A stretch of DNA of 64,000 bases, taken from assembly GCA_026413225.1 (NCBI GenBank), contig CM048552.1, positions 183,864,053 to 183,928,052 of the forward strand, in the 5' to 3' direction. The notes under the pieces are model-generated. The model had not been told where the DNA came from, made no database searches, and was given only the letters and a program-made list of their open reading frames with translations. Origin of the DNA: Otis tarda (taxonomy: Eukaryota > Chordata > Aves > Otidiformes > Otididae). Made by a program: the position numbers and the translations under genes. Position 1 is the first letter of the stretch; each line of letters starts with the position of its first letter. Positions 37,566-47,963 of the stretch are shown here, piece by piece.

Positions 37566-38006
37566 CTAACACTTTCTGAAAGGCTGGACAGAAAAATACC
37601 AAATGTATCTATCTCTTGAAGTGGTTTGACACACTGACCACAATCCAGTGAAATCTTTGATTTCCTGGGCTGATGGAGTAATAAAACCCGGCTGCGGCCA
37701 TGGCCCTTGGGATGGAGAAATGTTTGCTGGACAGAAACGGACAAGCCTTCGCACAGCCCGTCCTGGTGTGACAGAAGGAGGAAGACAGTCATTTTGGAAG
37801 TAAGGCTGTGCAAAATAAACAGGGTAGTATCTGTTCCACACCACAAATACACTGAGGAAAATGCTGACGTGGGATTCTTTAAGCATCTGTTTATACTGTG
37901 TAGGAGAGAAATCTGAATTACCACGGAGCACTTCAATTTCAATAGCATACGCTGGAGGCTTTGTGCTGCCTTGAAATAAATAAAAAAAAATTCTACATAA
38001 GGACAT
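37566..38006 (-). CDS. Unrecognised 146-codon open frame, doubtful
   Basis: I do not recognise this frame. It reads ATG to stop for 146 codons on the minus strand, starting MSLCRIFFYLFQG. Right after the first dozen codons there is a T-rich run ending in ...ttatttatttcaag (plus strand about 37974-37990), which has the form of a splice acceptor. If real, this could be a terminal exon beginning at a glycine rather than a complete gene. The next part contains a hydrophobic stretch around VSIFLSVFVV (residues 47-56), which is too short for a confident membrane segment. A second minus-strand frame of 142 codons overlaps it in another phase, so the long frames may only reflect local composition. 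About one frame of this length is expected by chance in 64 kb. No neighbouring exon was found. Confidence 0.12.
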   Translation of the reverse strand: MSLCRIFFYLFQGSTKPPAYAIEIEVLRGNSDFSPTQYKQMLKESHVSIFLSVFVVWNRYYPVYFAQPYFQNDCLPPSVTPGRAVRRLVRFCPANISPSQGPWPQPGFITPSAQEIKDFTGLWSVCQTTSRDRYIWYFSVQPFRKC

Positions 38007-38799
38007 TTTTCAACTCAGTAAGAATCACATTTAGCTTGCAGGAATTTTATATTATACCTAATCTTGAAAGATAACATAAAATTTACCACAGAACTAAAAA
38101 TTAACAGTTGCTTCTTTATGAATGACACTATTTGCTCATTATGTTTCTCATTCACAAACAGAATAACATGAAAACAAATATACCTGGTGCCTTAAAAAGA
38201 TTCAATTTGCAATCCAGAGAACAATTAGGACTAAATTCAGCTGGGAGAAACAGTTTATTTGGGGAAAAAGATGAAAGCTGGGACCTGCATAAGAACATTT
38301 TATCAGAGACTAAAAAAAAAAAAAACATCAAGAATGAGAGAAGAATAATATTTGCCTGAATTGTCACACTGGCTTACTGAAGTAAAAGTAGCTATAAAAA
38401 ATAATCTACATCAGGGAACAAAGAGAAATGGATTGCAATTAATATACACTAGATGATTAAGAAAAAAAAATGATGGAAGAAAGGGGAAAAATCAGTCTCA
38501 TGCAGACTAAAAGACAGTAACAACTTTCTAAGTATGGCAAGCAGAAGAGGAATCTTAGTAACAACATTGGTCCTTTTCTGGACAGAAATAATGGAAATGC
38601 CAATAAAGATGCAGGAAAGCTAAACATGCTCAATAAATAGATCAGGTCTGCCTTTGGGGCTGAGAAGAAGCTCCTCTGAAATTTACCTTCCACACCAAAT
38701 ACATCTCTCTGCCAAATGCACTTCTTTATTCTAGTTTTGTGCTGGCCCATTTGGATTTTCGAGTATTATTTTGATGGTCAACATTCAATTTTTTATTGT
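38007..38799. other. Unique AT-rich DNA
   Basis: Nothing recognised up to the LTR. Confidence 0.5.
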
Positions 38800-38804
38800 C
38801 CTAC
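38800..38804. repeat. Target-site duplication CCTAC, left copy
   Basis: It is repeated exactly at 39433-39437. Confidence 0.88.
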
Positions 38805-39432
38805 TGGGATGGTTTAGCCCAAATCACCACACAGTTTCTCACTCACCGTCCCCCTCCCCAGGGGGATGGGGGAGAGAATTGGGAAGGAAGGAGAACTCGT
38901 GGGTTGAGATGAAGACAATTTACTAAAATAAAAGGGAAAACTATAATAATAACAGAATATAAGGATATTAAAAATATACAAAGTGAACAATATGTGTTTT
39001 CTCACCACCCGATGTCCCAATGACCGATACAGCCCGTCCCGAGCAGCGATCACGGAAACAAAACCGAGCAGCAAGCAAAGGAGCAAAAGTGAGCCAGCAA
39101 GGTAGGGGGAACGATGCCAGCAAAAACAAGCAGGAGGGATGGATGCCAGGAAGGCAGATACCGACCCTTGCCTGCCCCCACTTATATACTGAGCATGATG
39201 TTTATGGCATGGAATACTCTTTGGCCAGTTTGGATCAATTATCCTGTCTGTCTTTCTCCCAGCTTCCTGCATCTGCAAATTAGTGAGACTTGGAAAGCAG
39301 GACGGTGTCCTTGGTCTTATTCACAACAACTGGTATCATCAGGGTGTTTATCAACATTCTTCACACACGAAATCCAAAACATACCAGCTACTGAGAGGAA
39401 AAATTAACTCCATCCCTGCCAAAACCAGGACA
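38805..39432 (-). mobile_element. Solo LTR of an avian endogenous retrovirus (ERVL-like), second type
   Basis: On the minus strand the element begins TGTCCTGGTTTTGGCAGGGA and ends GGGCTAAACCATCCCA, flanked by the five-base duplication CCTAC. A TATA box (TATATAAG on the minus strand) is at 39181-39190, just after the CATCATGCTCAG block typical of this LTR group. The downstream part has the conserved 'gattctctccccatcc'-type block near 38850-38880 with small changes. At 628 bp it is close to complete and has no adjacent internal sequence, so it is a solo LTR. Its ends resemble the LTR at 28.3 kb, but its middle (gatcgctgctcggg region) differs, so it is a separate subfamily. Confidence 0.93.
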
Positions 39433-39437
39433 CCTAC
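39433..39437. repeat. Target-site duplication CCTAC, right copy
   Basis: It pairs with 38800-38804. Confidence 0.88.
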
Positions 39438-42339
39438 ACAGTGTTTCCTTAGATTGAACTTTTCTTCTCTGGGTTACCGTTTGATAAGTGAAACTAAAAT
39501 GACTCTACAGAGAAGTCATGTTGGTAGCATTCTTAGGAGATGCCTGGAATCCCTCCACCGTTGTCCTCGACCCACCCCTGCCATGAGATGTAGGTGCAGT
39601 TTACTTAGCTTGTTTGATGTTTTAATTCATGCTCAGCTATGATAAATACTTTCTTTGCTCTCAGTAGCTTGGAAGCACATTAAACACCAGCTGTATCAGC
39701 ACTTTTGTATAAAAAGCTGGCTTAGGAGGTTTTGAACCACCGACATTGATTTTCAATTAATCTCAGGCTACCAGAGAAATTCTAGAGCAATGGAAGAAAG
39801 CTAAAACTATGTCAGTTTTTATAAAAGGTAAATAGGATGACCGACATCTGCACAGGCTTATCAGCCCTTCACCAATCCCCAAAAAAACCCAGAGTGCTTG
39901 CTATCAGATATCATGCCATAAAGCTATTGTTAATCTTGCCCAAACCAGCTTCACTGATGACAGGGATTTCCTCAACAGGACCACAGAAAAATCCTAGTGG
40001 ATTTGTTCAAACCAAAGATATCCTGGAACTTGGACCAATTTGAAAAAAGGGGGAAAACTACCATCAGATGTTTTAAAATAATTTAAAAAAACCCAAACCC
40101 ACAAAGTCTTATCCTTAGCAATTGCTTTGTGTTCCCCCTTCCCCTCAACATTACAGTGCCCTTTTCATTTAGATTTAAGTAGACTAAAACAATAAAGAAG
40201 TTTAACTGAATAACTGCATAGCAAAAAATCCCATTTGATGTATTAGGATGTCTTCTAGAACACTACGTTTTTATTTTTTAAATGTTTCTATATATGCTGG
40301 ATCCTTTGTACACTCTTGGTTTGCCTTTTTTTTCAGAACAAGTAAAATTTTACAAATGCATGGAAGAAAACATGCTGGTTTTTATTTAACTATAGTTCTT
40401 CATTAAGTCCAGAGCTTTTAGGTGTAGGGGGAAAAAGGACATTTCGCATGTTTCCTCACGGATTGCTTTTATGTATTGTTTGAACATCTTTCATATTCAT
40501 CTAAGGAGCTGTAAAACTAACAAAGTAATGAAGGCAAAAAAAAATGATAAACTTTCAAAAAGTATTTTTGAGGGTGTATTTGGGTGTATAATGTCATTAT
40601 TGTTGTGGTGAGATTTTTTTAGGAAAAGGTGAAACAATCACTGTTGCAAGAAAAAAAGCTTCATAACGACAAATACTTTATGGAGTTTTACTCATAATTA
40701 TAACGAACTTTTGCAACATATATATGTTAAGATAGACCATAACACAGTTTACTAATGTACAAGATGAATTATCTTTCTGCTTCCTATGGTTTAGTATGCT
40801 GAAGATTATTTTCATTCCGAGCTGAAATAATCTGGCTCCTATTTATCAGTCATTCAGAAAGGTGACTCTCAACATGTTCAAAGGCTGTGTTTAGGAAGTA
40901 CTGTTTGCCCACAAGAGTCACAGATCGCTAAGCAGATTTACAATCTTGTACATAAGTTATCCTCGCTGATCTTTGCTTAAGAGTAGGTAGAGTCTGATAC
41001 AACAGCTAAGCAGCTTTCAGTATTGTATCGAGTTACGCTTCATTGCTCATAGTCGTATTTTTTCCTGCTAAATGATCAATCTCAATTTACGTATAGGGGG
41101 AAAGACAAAAGAGGACAGAGAGAAGGCAGCCCTAGTCTTCACTCAATCCTCTGTAAAGCACAACAATTTCCTGACCCATTGATGGTTTCTATGTTGAACT
41201 GGGCTGCAGAGAAGGGCTGCAAGAGCCTTCCACGAGAAGGATTTGAATAGGGAGTGATTAACTTTGTAGTTTACAGAAAAATGACTCTTGAGGATAATAA
41301 CGCAATATATTTATAATTCATACACTCCAAAGCATCTAGGAGACCGCCATAACTGTGAAAGCCACTGAAAATTTAAATTATTTCTGATCAAATATTTTAC
41401 CTTCTTTCTTTAATTGTTCTTCAAAACTTCTCTCTTACAGAAAGGGAATAAGAAGCATCAAATTCTACTTGCCTATCACTAAGTATGTATGATTTGTAGA
41501 AATAGGAAAAATTTTCAGCATTGACTGGTCTCTAAATCAAATTACAGTTGGCCTCTCTGTCAGGTGAAGAAGGTCAGAGTGCTACTCTTAGCAACATACT
41601 TAAAAAAAGAAAGTGTTAGTTTATAATTTTTAAAAGAATCCTGCTCCTTATATGATAAAACAGACTAAATAACCTCCCTACCCATAGCCATTCAGGTAAA
41701 AGGTAGAGAATATAGAAGAAGCCTTCACGCCTGGGGCAAGCCTGAGCTCTCTCAGGCCGGTGACAATGCAATTTTCAAAGCAGAAAGTCCTTCCCAGTAA
41801 CAGTCCAGGTGTGAGCCGTACAGATCTGCAATCATCTAGGAAGAGCGCGCTGGGCTGTTTCGGAGTCTGTGCTAGCATGTGGGGAAAGAGCGACTATCTC
41901 TAAATTAGATACAGCACCACATTTTCAGGTCTCTGTGTACAACCCTCAGCCCTCGATTACACCTGGAGGACTGTACAGAGTGTGGGAAGTCGATACACTG
42001 CATTCCCTCCAGGTGATACTACCAATGCACTGAGCCTTGCCAGCTGTTTATAAGAATATCAGTCCCATCTCTGTCTGATCTGAAAAAGAGACGTACCATT
42101 CCCTCCTACATTCATTGATCAACTATTCTGGGCAAACACCAAGAGGAAAAATCTTAGTAATGCTAGTACTACAACACATATGCTGAAGCCACCATACTAG
42201 AAATTTTTACAGAAATACGTTTTTTTTTTTGCAATTATATAGCACTGGAAACTGACTCTGAACAGTACAACCACCATGCATTCAGTTGCATACGTATGGG
42301 CACCCCGACAGCTGCTGGTGGACCTGCCAAAGTCTTGTC
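39438..42339. other. Unique non-coding DNA
   Basis: No gene or repeat family is recognised. Open frames are at most about 119 codons (39283-39642, partly in LTR sequence) and have no known domain. Confidence 0.5.
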
Positions 42340-42590
42340 CTGCCAGCTAGCATTTGACACGCTGGGAAGAGAGACTTTGAAATCAGAGGCACTGTGCAGC
42401 TCGGCTCGCTGATAACTGATCTATATGAGATAGTGTGACAAAACGTGAACAATAGCGCTTGACATCCCACATGTTATCACATGCCAGATATGTTCGGAGG
42501 GTGGAACAGAATGACATTAAAAGAAATTATGTGGAGCATACTTTTCTTTCGACGCTAGGCAAGTGACATTGTTTTGGCAGTGCAGCCTGA
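42340..42590. promoter_or_regulatory. Possible regulatory island with GATA-like sites
   Basis: The stretch contains CTGATAACTGATC near 42408-42420, GAGATAG near 42427 and TGTTATCACATG near 42471, giving several GATA/TATC cores within about 80 bases. There are no simple repeats. Function is not shown. Confidence 0.15.
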
Positions 42591-45500
42591 CACAGTAAGT
42601 GCAGTATCCTATCTATTTTCTAATTTGAAGAGATACACTAATCTGATGGAGAACAGTATTGACTTCCTTTTATTTCAGTTGGAGTTGCATATATTTAAAT
42701 GCAAACTACACATAATTTAGATGTCTTTGCTTATAAATAATCTCATAGACTAAACCCTAGACTATCACACTTGTTTATTTAAACAAGGTAGAAGACTTCA
42801 TTCCCTCCACCTAAATTTTCTCAGTAGATTTAAAATAAACATGTAATAAAGCTAGAATATGTATAATTACGGTTTTTCATAAAAGCAACAATTGATAAAC
42901 ACGGAGCTTTTTCCAAGCCGATGGTTGATAGCACTTTACAGCCTCTCAGAGAAACAAGTGGCTAAACCACAGACGTTGCAAAGTCTCATTTGCCAGTGAT
43001 CAATAGCCATGGGATATGGCATACGCATAGAAAAAGCTTTGCTTCCCTCTCCATTAGGTGCCTGCCTACTCTAACAATGAGACCATAGAGAATAGTGGAG
43101 GGGAAACAGAAAACAGTCCTCCTTTTCCCTAGGGAAAAATAAGTTTCGTTTTCCTTGGTAGAGTTAAATTCTTTCTTTTTCCCCGATATTTCTCAGGTTT
43201 TAATTTTTTTTTAGTTTGTTTTGGGTTTTTTTCCCCCTACTTCTTCCCCAACTCTAACCTCAGCCTGAGAAAAATCCAGAATTCCATCAAAATGGCTATT
43301 TTCCTGTAAACATACTCAGCTCTTTGATTGCCTTTCGCACAGCTTTTTATCCACGTATTCCTCTCTCAGTTTTCCTGAGGAGTCCCCTTGCACCTTTTAG
43401 GAAACAAATACTTCAAGATGAAGAACATCACGAGGGCTTCTTCTCAGCTGATGCTGTCAATATATAGACTGTGTGTCACCCCCCACTGTGCCATGATTGT
43501 ATTCCTTTGCTTTTTCTCAGCAGAAGGAGCAGATATTTATCCCCTTGCTACGCACCTGCTTTTTTACCTACACAGTCTTACATCCAAACACCATACAAAC
43601 TACATTGCAATGGATGAGGTGTGCACACACTAACTCAGGAAGTCATTTGGTAAAATTAACATTTAGAAGCAGGCACCAGTAGTTATTTCACACATTATTA
43701 ACTTGTATTACAATTCAAATAAGCTTACAGCTGGCAAAAAAAGTCTCTTCTGTAAAGTGATCTCAAACATAATAGGCTTAATCAGAGATAAATTAAATTA
43801 GTCAGTCATGCATACTACAGCATATTAGCACTGAGTAGTTATTAAATACATTTTCTGTTATCAGTTGTGCAGGCAATATTGTAGGCAAACAAAGTGCATG
43901 AGAAACCAGTAAATAAACTTTATGTTTGGGAGGCTACATGTTTGACATTTCCTGGGTTTTATCAAAACGTTACACGATCTTTACTACTATAACTGGCACC
44001 AGGTTAAGTCCCCATAAATGATTCAACTTCACTCCCAGGCAATTAGCCAACAGCAGAGCAGACAGAACTAATGAATACCTAGACAGCAGATGTTCAGCGT
44101 GGTTTTGTGTTTTGGAGGGGATTTCTTCCATGGCAATTTTCAGAAATAAAAAAGCATGCACGAATGAGTCATAGCTGGTACACAATTGATAAAGAGGAGA
44201 CAGGCAACATTTCTATTTGTTATAAAATTAATCTTTGTGTTTAGGGCTTTTCAAAATTTATTTTCTCCTTCACTTCCACTACTACAGTTCGAAAAGGTCT
44301 TGTAATTGTGTGCAAATATTGAAAAGCATTGCTCTTGCCTTGCTGCTATCATAACTTCCTTTTGTATTGCTGTTACAGCAGCTGGCAGCATCACCTTCAT
44401 CTCCAGCTAAAAAAAATTGTGTGAAAAAGAATACAACACAAAATCACTCACACTCACTTTACAAGAGGAATTGGTATTTTCATCATAGGATCCTAAAATG
44501 ATTCCTTGTTCTTTCATCTGTCTTTCAGAAATCTATCACTACAGTACCTAGAAACATCACAACTTGCTGAGCCTAACCCAGAAGACTTGGGAGCACATCT
44601 GACATTCTCTTACACTCTGCACATTTAAAACTCAATGTAAGGTGACAAGAACATTAAGCTGCCCACGGAGCAAAATGTGAAACTAATCAGTATCTGTTCT
44701 GAGCCACAGGTACAATAATTGGAAAATTAAAGTGTCTGTGAACTGTTAGGGCTGGCTGCATCAAAAAGCAACACCTTGAAATGATTAACGAAGACAAATG
44801 TATGCAACTATTCTTATTGACAACAACTTCAGACAACGGCAGACTAAAAGAATAACATTATAGTTCTCATATATTTTCCTCTAAAGCTTGCCCCTTCCAA
44901 GGATTTCCCGTTAAGAAACCTGTAAGCACTCGCTGGTTGAAAAAAAAAGTTTTAACTGGAAGCTCCTTTAACTCAGAGATGTGGGAAAAACAGGTCCTTT
45001 GCTGCACCTACAGTAACCATCGCCTCTGCCAACTGCAGTATGGAGGACATCAGTCACGACAGAGACATTCAACATCAGGTCCTTCACCTGCAAATGCTAA
45101 GGTGATCTGTAAAAGTAAGGTGACTCAACTAATACATGACAGCAGCGCTTGCCAGTCCTCTTAAAAAAAAAAAATAATTCACAGCAATATTGTTTCAAAA
45201 TGTACCTTTCTTCTTTAGTGCTCTCACAGCATCCCTCAGTGACACAGTTGGTTCATTCACTGGAACAAGCTGTCCTAATGTGCGCCATCACGGACCGGGC
45301 TACTTCAGCTACTGCAACGGCCCTGAACCACATAAGGGGAAAGGCTCCATTTCTTAGGTGTGAGAGAAGAAGTGGGATTAAATAAACTCTCTTAAAGAGT
45401 AAATGGTAGATATATATACACACATATATATATTTTTAAAAAAATAAATGTGCATTTTTCAGGGTCCTCCCCCTTTTAAAGTACTAATAAAAAAAAACCC

Positions 45501-46489
45501 AGTTGAGTCCTCTGGGACACCACAATAGAGTTGCAAGCAGAAAAGATTAAACAGTATCTATTTTTAAACAGAACTTATTGAACCTTATTGAGAGAACCCT
45601 GACTCCCAAGGCAAGCAGGGTTTTCACGGTATCTCTTAGGTCAAAGCACATCACATGCTTGGGAGTCACACTGGACAAAAAAAAAAAAACACAACAGGCA
45701 AGGTGTATGAGTTGAGTTTGGAGAAGAAGAAAGGCTTTACCACTTTGAAGGCAATCTAAAATGACCATTCCTGTACTCAGAGTATGTTATGACTATGCAA
45801 TTATACATATATTCACAAGCTAGGAAATGCAACTAACCACTGTGCCTTTATCAGGCATGAACATGTGCAGTTATACTACCCATGGAGCTGTGTCCACTTC
45901 TACATTCTCTCCCCACACACTTCCCACTGCCTTTTCTTAGCAAGGTTTCAGCCTTTCAAGTGGTTTCAGCCAAGTTCTCCTCAGGCGAGGCTTTTAACAA
46001 AAGCAGTACGAATAGTTCGCAGCAGACAAGCAGAATTTCCTCACATTTGTTTATTTCTATTTCCATTAGAAGTGGTGGTTTGGATGAAAACGTATTTGTG
46101 ATGACGCAGCTGTCTGAAGGCAAGATTTTCTCACACATTACATTTTCTGTCCTTTTCAGTTACATTCAAAGGAAAAATACAAAGGATTACAAAAAAAAAA
46201 TCATACATATATTTAAAATAGAGTTGAGAAAAAGAGACTGTGACAAAGAAAAGTCTCTGTGCAGATACAGGTGTACATTATAATTCTGGCCAGGCGAGGC
46301 AGCAGACAAAGGAAGTTTAATTTAATATCCAAAATATAGGAAATCTGGCTTTATTCTGTAACTCTACAAGAATTTATTGCATGACCTTGGACAATCTCTG
46401 AGGTAAAACAGACAAATCTCCTTATGACTTTGGATACTATCACATATGAAGGGAAAGCTTGAACCACTGTGAGAAACTTTGCACAAGAT
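42591..46489. other. Unique non-coding DNA
   Basis: Nothing recognised beyond simple repeats. The best open frame is 133 codons (45882-46283, plus) with no known domain and an AT-rich lysine-heavy end. Confidence 0.5.
45409..45434. repeat. (TA)/(CA) dinucleotide tract
   Basis: About 26 bases of alternating TA with a CACACA interruption, followed by a T/A-rich run. Confidence 0.85.
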
Positions 46490-47472
46490 TTCCAAAGATG
46501 CTGAGAACAGAGTTTAGGAGGATTTGGTGTACTGAAAACTGGCTGAACAGTTGGGCCTAGAGGGTTGTGATCAGTGACACAAAGTCTAGCTGGAGGCTGG
46601 TCACTTGTGTGTACCCCAGTGATAGATATTGGGGCCAACACTGTTCAGCATCTTCATTAATGGCCTGGATGATGGGGCAGGGTGCACACTCAGCAAGTTT
46701 GCAGGGGATGCAAAACTGGGACGAGTGGCTGGTACACAAGAGGGTTGGCTTGCCATCTAGAAGGACTTGGACAGGCTGGAGAAATGGGTCAACAGGAACC
46801 TCATGGAGTTCAGCAAAGTAAGATGTCAAGTGTTGCCCCTGGTGGGGAATAACCCCAAGTACTAGTACATGCTGAGTGACAAATGGCTGAAAAGCAGCTT
46901 TGAAGAAAAGGACACAGGGGATATGGAGACAGATTTACTGTGAGGCAGCAATGACCCTTTGAAGCAAAGGCCAACAGCCTTCTGGGCTGCATTAGGTAGA
47001 TGGGCACCAGCAGGTCAAGGGAGGTGATCCTTCCCCTCTGCTTAGCACTGGTGAGGTACATCTGGAGTCCTGCGTCCAGTGCTGGGCTCTCCAGTACAAG
47101 ATAGACATGGACATACTGGAGTGGCTCCATTAAAAAGGCCATAAAGCTGATGGATCATCTTTGATATGCAAAGGGGCTGAGAGAGCCGGGACTGTTTAAT
47201 CTGGAGAAGAGAAGGCTCAGGGGGATCTTACTGATGTGTATAAATACTTGATGGGAGGAAGTAAAAAAGATTGAACTGGACTCTTCTCAGTGGTGCCCAG
47301 TGACAGTACAAGACAAAAAAGGCACAAAGAGAAATACAGAAAATTCTACTTAAATATAAGGAAAAACTTATTTTTACTGTAAGCATGGTCAATCGCTGGC
47401 ACAAGTTGCCCAGAGAGGTTGTGACATCTCTGTCCTTGGAGATATTCAACATTGAAGGGGGCATGGTCCTGG
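46490..47472 (+). mobile_element. CR1 LINE fragment, older copy
   Basis: The stretch is CR1 ORF2, plus orientation, from the middle of the reverse transcriptase ('gaaaactggctgaac', 'tggaggctggtcac') to near the end of ORF2 ('ctggcacaagttgcccagag', 'ctctgtccttggagatattc'). The frame is broken many times. The catalytic box reads FAGD at 46698-46709 where the family has F(A/T)DD, so a catalytic aspartate is gone. It differs from the 9.3 kb copy in wording (cttcattaatggcctggatgat), which points to another CR1 subfamily. Its own 3' tail is missing, because a second CR1 fragment begins directly at 47473. Confidence 0.93.
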
Positions 47473-47743
47473 GCCTGTTGCAATAGAACAAGGAGTAATG
47501 GTTTTAAAATAGATTTAGATTGGATATTAGGAAAAGATTTTTTACACTGAGGGTGGTAGAACGGTGGAACAGGTTTACCAGAGAGGTGGTGGATGCCCCA
47601 TCCCTGGAAACATTCAAGGCCACGTTGGATGAGGCTCTGAGCAACCTGATGAAGTTGAAGATGTCCTGCTCCTTGCAGTGGCGTTGGACTAGATAACCTT
47701 TAAAAGTCCCTTCCAACTCTAACGATTCTGTGATTCTATGACT
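47473..47743 (+). mobile_element. CR1 LINE 3' fragment abutting the older copy
   Basis: It starts at 'ggcctgttgcaatagaac', which aligns with 10906 onward in the 9.3 kb CR1, and runs through 'gatttagattggatattagg', 'gagaggtggtggatgcccca' and 'actagataacctttaaaagt' to octamer-like ends (gattctgtgattctatgac). It is closely similar to the 3' parts of the 9.3 kb and 28.1 kb copies and so belongs to the same younger group. It either inserted into, or replaced the tail of, the older CR1. Confidence 0.93.
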
Positions 47744-47867
47744 CTAGAAAGTAAGGAAAGACTGGTTGGCTTTTATCACACTCTCTTCTAGAGCATTCAC
47801 ATCCCAAAGAGTTAGGTATTCTGAGGAGCAATTTCATAAGATTTATGAAATCTTGTCCAGGTCATGG
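47744..47867. other. Spacer between CR1 fragments
   Basis: Short non-CR1-looking sequence that may be the original target DNA. Confidence 0.4.
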
Positions 47868-47963
47868 TTTAGTAGGCATGGTGATGATGATCTTGGATGA
47901 ACTTGATGATCTTGGAGGTCTCTTCCAGCCTTAAGATTCTAAGATTCTATGGTTCTATGATAA
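47868..47963 (+). mobile_element. CR1 LINE 3' tail, third subfamily
   Basis: 'gtcatggtttagtaggcatg', 'gatgatcttggaggtctctt' and 'ccagccttaagattctaaga' are followed by 'ttctatggttctatgat'. This matches the 3' tail type of CR1 subfamilies with the ggtttagtgggcatggtg block, different from both neighbours. An internal gatgatctt duplication is present. Confidence 0.82.

Noticed and set aside
39020..39407. Plus-strand frames of 87-97 codons
   Set aside because: They lie inside the minus-strand solo LTR and have no protein similarity.
46351..47142. Minus-strand frames of 90-110 codons
   Set aside because: They are antisense to the old CR1 fragment.
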